From assembly GCA_015680685.1 (NCBI GenBank), contig MNCI01004262.1, forward strand, positions 239,106 through 303,105: a stretch of DNA of 64,000 bases. Reading direction: 5' to 3'. Numbering within the stretch: the first letter of the stretch is position 1; every line of letters starts with the position of its first letter. This document shows, piece after piece, positions 58,906-64,000 of this stretch. Position numbers and translations under genes: made by a program. Under the pieces are notes generated by a model that was given only the letters and a program-made list of their open reading frames with translations, did no database searches and was not told the DNA's origin. Source of the stretch: Gnetum montanum. Lineage: Eukaryota; Streptophyta; Gnetopsida; Gnetales; Gnetaceae.

Positions 58906-59073
58906 GGGCTAGATTTAGCGTGAAACACTAATCAAGTGCCACATGGCCTGGGTGCCACATGGCAAGAGCATAAATGAGGTTACACTGACATGTTACGCTC
59001 TCATGAGTAACAAAGTGTTATGCTTTGAGGAATAACAACAAATTCCCAGAAACTACTAAACTATGATCACACA

Positions 59074-59262
59074 GCTCGAATTGCATGTGCCAAAGTCTAA
59101 GAGACTGCAATGTACCTATAAATAATATCAAAACATGTGCCAGAGTCTAAGAGACTGCTTGAATTGCATGTGCCAAAGTCTAAGAGACTGCAATGTACCT
59201 ACAAATAATATCAAAACATGTGCCAGAGTCTAAGAGACTGCTCGAATTGCATGTGCCAGAGT
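59074..59262. repeat. Tandem ~84-bp repeat in 5' LTR of TAT-3
   Basis: GCTCGAATTGCATGTGCCA.A then GTCTAAGAGACTG returns at about 59074, 59158 and 59241, nearly identical. Only one copy is present in the left LTR (around 45960-46020), so it expanded after insertion. Confidence 0.88.
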
Positions 59263-59459
59263 CTACACTCTAAGACTACATCTTTCCCCTCTTTTGAGTA
59301 GGATCAAGCATAGAGACAATTTTGGGAATCAATGGGGGATGCAAAAGAAGTGCAAACTATTGATCTTCATTGTCGAAGAAATAGCAAAGCTAAGATGAAG
59401 GTCGATGTCAAGTTCTAGAGGTTTTTGGAAGCTGTCAAAGGCTCTTTCTTGGTGTCAAG

Positions 59460-60180
59460 CTAGCTACACTCTAGAGTGTAGCACAACACTTAGTGAAATT
59501 TTTCAAAATTTTGGTCTGCCACCCTGGTAACGCTGGCTATGCTACAGAGTGTAGTAGAGCATAGCAGGGACACTTAGCCAAATTTTGATGAAATCTACAG
59601 TTTTCCACTATGACACATTGGCTATGCTCTGGTGTGTAGCAGGATAGGCAGCCTCAGAATCTAGGAAATGTGCCAAATGTGTCTTCCATGTCCAACTAGC
59701 TTAATAGGTCATTGTCCAACACTTAGGAAAAATTGGGCACTAGAACTTGATTCATGCTCACTATGTTGTGGAACATAGCAAAGTGTAGCAGCCCAAAAGA
59801 TAGAAAATTTACTGAACTATTTTTCCCATGCTAAGCACTTTTGATGAACTCTAGCCTGATACTTGGGCAAACTAGAAATTGGGACGTGCATCAAGCTAGG
59901 TATGTTGGAAAGCATAGCAAGTGTGACAGCCTAGGAGATAGAAAATTTGCCAGACTATTTCATCCATCCCAAGCAACCCTTGACCACTTCTGGCTTGACA
60001 CTTGGGAAAATTGGCCATGGAAGTGTGTGCTACACTGGCTACATTGGGGAGTGTAGTAGGTAGGTTGAGAGTGTAGTAGGATACTTAGAAAAATTTCCAT
60101 GAGACTATTATTGACGCTTAGAAAAATCTTGCAAAACAGGGCTCAATGTGTGCTACGTTGGCTACACTGTAGAGCATAGC
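59460..60180. repeat. Seven U3 palindromes in right LTR of TAT-3
   Basis: GCTACACTCTAGAGTGTAGC (59463-59482, perfect palindrome) plus partners near 59530, 59618, 59760, 59895, 60037 and 60159, in the same order and spacing as in the left LTR. Confidence 0.82.
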
Positions 60181-60252
60181 ATCCACACTTAGAAAAATTT
60201 GCCATTAGATTGTAGAAGCTCAAAATTGGTGGTATTTCAAAAGTAGAGTCCA

Positions 60253-61400
60253 AAAAATGAAAATGTGCTATAGAGTATAACTAGGATCTTTTCATTAGAA
60301 AAAGGAAGGTCTAATTTTGTGACAACAAGGAAGCACCACTTGATAAGGTGGTGCAGTAAAAAAACCTTGCCAATTCAAAAATTTGTTTCTGATATATTAG
60401 GAAAGTTTGATAAATTATGGGACTCTTTAAACCAACAATTCCAAATTTCTATGAAAATTGCAGAAGAATCTAAAGAACAAAGTCATGGTCATGATCATAG
60501 AAGGTGGAGAGAAGCTGAACGTGCCTACCAAAGGAGTAAGGGTAAAGTTGTTGTAGTAGAAGAGGTTGTGAAGTTAGAATCAGATGATGATGGTGGGTGT
60601 GACATCTACCAATATGAACATTCTAAAGGATGTTTCCCTATTATTTCACACTCACAAGAGTCTATGGTGTACATGCTAAATCCTAAACTAGCAAGAAGGA
60701 AAGCACCTAGAAGATTGTCTTCTCCTCAAGGTAATCCAAGGTAATTCCACCAGCAATAACAAGCTTATTACCCAAGTAAAGCTTCACCAAAACCATATGA
60801 GCAATACCAATAGTGGCAGCACCCATAGTTTTGAGGGATGCCAACACCAAGGTAATAGTACCTTTATACATAGCCAAATCCATATGGGTACTATGTTCAG
60901 CAACCAATGTCTCTACATGACTCTTCTAGCCATGCTTATTTTTAGCATTACTACTACCCTCTAGAATATCAAAAAATTCATTCTCCATCTACTAGAGGAG
61001 AAACCCCATATTCCTATCATCCTCCTCATTCCTCAGCACATGCTCCTCCATCCTCAACCCAATTACCACATGCTCCATTCATGCAGGGTGAGCTTCCAAC
61101 CCAACTACAATAACATAATGCTACATGGGTTATTAACTTATAGTGAACTCCATAGTTGAGTGGTTCAAAACCAAGATTCCATAAAAGATCATTCTTCCAA
61201 ACCAATAATCCTACTAAACCCTCACCTACTTATCTGACCAACCATCCTATATCTCCTTCATCCTATGCATCCATTTCTTTCGAGAGCCCTTCAAATCAAA
61301 TGCCTTCTAAGATCTACATAGTTATGTTAATCTATGCTCTATCTAATCGAATCAAGGCTAGAAAACTTTCTAGGAAAATATCTAATATTATAAGTCCTCT
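60253..61400 (+). pseudogene. gag part 2 and protease start of Athila-C
   Basis: Resumes after TAT-3 with a CAIEYN segment. Open stretch 60319-60744: KTLPIQKFVSDILGKFDKLW, then a charged region, DDDGGCDIYQYEHSKGCFPI and SSPQGNPR, all aligned with 800-1200 of Athila-A. A Pro/Ser-rich linker follows, then NRIKARKLSRKIS (DWIKVGHLPRKLT in Athila-A). Protease homology stops at about 61398, before the active site. Confidence 0.83.
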
Positions 61401-61467
61401 AAGGAATAACTTACCAATTGAAAATTGAATGGAGTCATCTAAGGAATAACTTACCAGTTGAAAATTG
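61396..61467 (+). repeat. Direct repeat at the PR-RT deletion junction of Athila-C
   Basis: TCTAAGGAATAACTTACCA followed by (A/G)TTGAAAATTG occurs at about 61397-61427 and again at 61437-61467. It sits where homology jumps from protease start to RT end. Confidence 0.85.
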
Positions 61468-62080
61468 TTAAAGATGTCTAGTCATTCCTTGGACACAATG
61501 GCTACTATTGGCATTTTATAGATAATTTCTCTAAGATCACAAAACTATTGGTCAAGCTTACAAAGAAAGATGCTCCATTCATCTTAACCAAGAAATGTGA
61601 AAATGCATTCTAGAGCCTTAAGCAGAAGCTCATAGAGACTCCAATTCTATGAGTACCTAACTGGTCTAGACCAATTCATATAATGATAGATGCATCAAAT
61701 TATTCCTTGGAAGCCGTACTTACATAGTTGGATGACAAGAAATGTCCACATTGCATTCAATGCACAAGCCGAAGCATTATGGATGCATAGTTAAATTACA
61801 TCACAACAAAAAAAGAATTAATAGTGGTGATGTATGCTCTAAAGAAGTTCAGGCACTATGTACTTAGATATAATGTGTTTATGCACACTAACCATATTAC
61901 CATTCTCTTCCTCATGAATAAGACAATGGTGAACCCATGTATCATACGATGGTTGGTGATCTTGCAAGAGTTTGATCTTACAATGGTAGATTGAAAAGGG
62001 ACTAAGAATGTGGTTGTCGATCACTTGTCTTGGTTGCAATGGGATAACAAAGAGGGGGAGAGCCTACTCTCTGACTAATT
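61440..62080 (+). pseudogene. RT C-terminus and RNase H of Athila-C
   Basis: FLGHNGYYWHFIDNFSKITK (end of RT thumb/connection) at 61480-61540, then VKLTKKDAPF, MIDASNYSLEAVLT.LDDKK (61686-61745), YITTKKELIVVMYALKKFRH, LVILQEFDLTMVD and VVVDHLSWLQWD (62000-62040). RNase H Asp and Glu motifs are present; stops in several places. RT palm and fingers are absent. Confidence 0.85.
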
Positions 62081-62299
62081 TCCTAATGAACTCTTTTTTA
62101 CTAGTGCAATAAATGAACAAGTGCTTGATGAACCAAAATAGTATGATGGCATTCTGACTTATCTTATTACTTAAAATATGTCACAAAATCTAGATCACAA
62201 GATGAAATCATAGTTTCTTCATCAGGCCAAGCACTTCATGGAAATCAATGGACACTTTTACAGGGTATGTGTCGATGGTCTAGTTTGTTGGTGTATCCT

Positions 62300-63360
62300 T
62301 GATGCTAATCAATTGCATGTTCTTCAAGACGCTCATGAGGGTTCTTGTGGGGATGACTATGCTAAAAGATGCACAACCATTAAGATCCTAATGGTATGAT
62401 ATTATTGGCCAACCATTTTTAGGGACATCCATCAATTTCTCCACTCTTGTGAATGCTATCAACAAGATGATGGAATGACAACTCAAATGGAGGGACCTCA
62501 ATAGTGGGTTCAACCATTGGAACCCTTCAACATTTAGGGCATTGACTTAATGGGTTCCATCATGCCCATGTCAAATGGAAAGACATACATAGCCATTGTC
62601 ATTGATTATTACACAAAATGTGCAAAAGTAGTACCTATCGTTGAATGTACATCATCTACTACTACGCAATTTGTACAACAAAATGTTGTAAACAGGTTTG
62701 GGGTGCCATGTGTACTAATTTCTAACAAAAAAAACCCATTTTACAAGCACTACCTTTTTTAACCTTATGAAACGCTTGGAAGTTGAACATAAACTAACAA
62801 CACCCTACCACCCCCAAGCCAATGGTCAAGTAAACGTTACTAATAGGGACATCACGAAGATCCTAATAAGAACTATTAGCAAATATAGGAGAGACTAGAG
62901 CACAAAACTAAATGATGCCCTCTGGGCATACCACTCAACATGGAAACTTCCTATAGGATCCTCTCTGTATGAGCTAGTATATGGAAAATTAGCAACTCTA
63001 CCTATCCAATCTAAACTCTATACACTTTCAACAACTTGTGATTTGAACCTTGATCTTAGCCTAGCATAAAAAGAAAGATTAATCAACCTAAATGTGCTAG
63101 ATGAAAATAAATTAATAGCCCTATCCTTGAATAAAGTGCATAAAGCATTCAGTAAACAATGATATAACCTTAGAATATAGAAAGTAAAATTTCAACTTGG
63201 AGACAAGGTCCTCTACTAGAACCCCACACATGTACCTTAAAAGAAAAAATTCCAAATGTTATGGGAGGGGCCTTATATTATCTACGAAACCTTTCCTTCT
63301 AGGGCTATGTTAATCTACAAACCATAGAGCCCAAATAAAAAGTAGCTAATCAACATGTAA
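62300..63360 (+). pseudogene. Integrase of Athila-C
   Basis: HEGSCGDD...YYWPTIFRDIHQFLHSCECY zinc-binding region (62333-62460), then GIDLMGSIMPMSNGKTYIAI (first Asp kept), DYYTKCAKVVP and QQNVVNRFGVPCVLIS (open 62550-62762). Asp of the second motif is Asn (SNKK), and the frame shifts after 62760. LPIGSSLYELVYGK-like words near 62950. Pol ends near 63450 with SPPYNFVMAEMAIHAN. Confidence 0.83.
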
Positions 63361-63479
63361 TAAGTAAAACCTTGTCATGAACCTAAGCAAGCCAATGCAA
63401 CAAATGCCTCATTGGATGGACAACCACACTAAATTTTTTAGATCTCCTCCTTACAACTTTGTCATGGCGGAGATGGCCA

Positions 63480-64000
63480 TCCATGCTAATTATTGTAGTG
63501 GCTCCTTAGTGTTTCATCTCTTTTTTTTTACATTTTTTATTTTATGCTATTATTTTGTCAAATTTTTGCTTTAAAAAATCATTAGTATGTTTTATCTTTC
63601 TTGAATATTTTACAATTTCTCATATATTTTATTCTATTTTGATGTGATTTTCTCATGATTTTTGCTAATAAAGTGCCTTATTACCAACAGGCCATAATGG
63701 TGCTGTAGCTATTTGTTAATGATGATTGTACTTAACATTTTAGTTTGCTAATGTCTAGTTTTTATTTTTGAATTTTGATGACTGATAACTAAGAAAATGT
63801 TTCTTTTTTTTTGGAATAGGTAGTGAGACAACGTCATCCACCCATCTATAAACTATATTGTTTTTCTTGTTTTGAAAACATGAGGTCCCTTTTCATTAAT
63901 GAAATGTTAATGAACTTGTGACCTTGGTAGTTTCCAAACCTGGAAAGGATTCAAAGGTTTGAAAAATGTGTAACTTCAATGGGATTTAAAGCTCTTTGTA
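63480..64000 (+). other. 3' non-coding region of Athila-C, continues beyond window
   Basis: T-rich tract, then GTTTGCTAATGTCTAGTTTT, CATCCACCCATC and GGTTTGAAAAATGTGTAACT, all matching 2860-3080 of Athila-A. The 3' LTR is expected about 1.5 kb past the window end. Confidence 0.75.

Larger units (their letters stand above)
45243..60252 (-). mobile_element. TAT-3: complete TAT-lineage element nested in Athila-C
   Basis: About 15.0 kb. LTRs at 45243-47061 and 58290-60252. Minus-strand order: LTR, gag, protease, antisense gene, RT, RNase H, second (archaeal-type) RNase H, integrase, non-coding region, very long polypurine tract, LTR. The additional aRNH after the normal RNase H identifies the TAT lineage. 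Flanks: GAAAA at 45238-45242 against AAAAA at 60253-60257 (one mismatch), consistent with a 5-bp target duplication in Athila-C gag. RT, protease and integrase active sites are all damaged. Confidence 0.87.
58290..60252 (-). repeat. 5' LTR of TAT-3 (about 1.96 kb)
   Basis: Pairs with 45243-47061. Longer mainly because of an ~84-bp unit repeated at 59074-59262. Right end ...GAGTCCA at 60252; left end TGTTCAGG at 58290, matching TGT.CAG at the left LTR edge. The TATA box and seven U3 palindromes are conserved. No primer-binding site that I can assign to a tRNA is visible next to 58290. Confidence 0.78.
43165..64000 (+). mobile_element. Athila-C: Athila-like element split by TAT-3, runs off the window
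   Basis: Plus strand: truncated 5' LTR (to 43740), decayed primer site, gag part 1, [TAT-3, 45243-60252], gag part 2, protease start, deletion junction, RT end/RNase H, integrase, 3' non-coding region to the window end. gag reads on across TAT-3: the EEA..SE codons on the left and VESKK..CAIEYN on the right align next to each other with the EEGELRKRESAEEYN stretch of Athila-A. Most decayed of the three Athila copies. Confidence 0.85.

Noticed and set aside
1-64000. tRNA, rRNA or other structured RNA genes
   Set aside because: No cloverleaf with A/B boxes or rRNA words noticed; primer sites only resemble tRNA ends.

Overview
The window looks like intergenic heterochromatin of a seed plant with a large, heavily methylated, repeat-rich genome. 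It could be a conifer or another gymnosperm, or a large-genome angiosperm; the sequence alone does not decide. I see no ordinary host gene. Nearly everything with coding homology is LTR retrotransposon, mostly broken by C-to-T / G-to-A decay, internal deletions and nesting.

Layout. (1) 1-5649, + strand: 3' part of an Athila-like Ty3/gypsy element (Athila-A) with gag-protease joined directly to the 3' end of pol, then a 1,036-bp LTR ending TGATGAG...CTCATCA. (2) 5650-8368: AT-rich, no gene. (3) 8369-17760, - strand: complete Athila element (Athila-B) with two LTRs, GTGAA target duplications, a tRNA-Asp-type primer site, gag-PR, an RT whose core is deleted, RNase H and integrase. (4) 17761-20556: scraps of other Ty3/gypsy elements. 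(5) 20557-22670: 3' end of a Ty1/copia (SIRE-like) element, - strand. (6) 22671-39750, - strand: a large TAT-lineage element (TAT-1) with RT start, a ~190-bp tandem array, a multi-exon antisense gene, protease, gag and a long repeat-filled LTR. (7) 39751-43160: fragment of a second TAT copy (TAT-2). (8) 43165-64000, + strand: a third Athila (Athila-C) whose gag is split by a 15-kb nested TAT element (TAT-3, 45243-60252, - strand).

Most interesting signal: the TAT copies carry, between protease and RT and on the opposite strand, what looks like a complete spliced gene. In TAT-1 I can place seven exons (27699-32826) with GT-AG introns, and several joins restore the reading frame. TAT-3 has a diverged, shortened copy in the same place (52595-54220) sharing one exact donor site and a long conserved last coding block, with a TATA box 80 bp upstream. 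In sense orientation all three TAT copies show a splice acceptor (AG|GAT) exactly where RT homology begins. The antisense gene therefore seems to lie inside a sense-strand intron, like the PR-RT intron known from Ogre elements. Its own introns survive retrotransposition because they are antisense to the genomic RNA. A ~190-bp (nucleosome-length) array with palindromic cores lies upstream of this gene.

All three Athila copies lack the RT catalytic core, each through a different deletion, so any recent movement (Athila-A still keeps many CpGs) must have used enzymes supplied in trans. Coordinates of domains in decayed elements are approximate, usually within 30-60 bp; LTR ends of Athila-A, Athila-B and the right end of the Athila-C LTR are exact.
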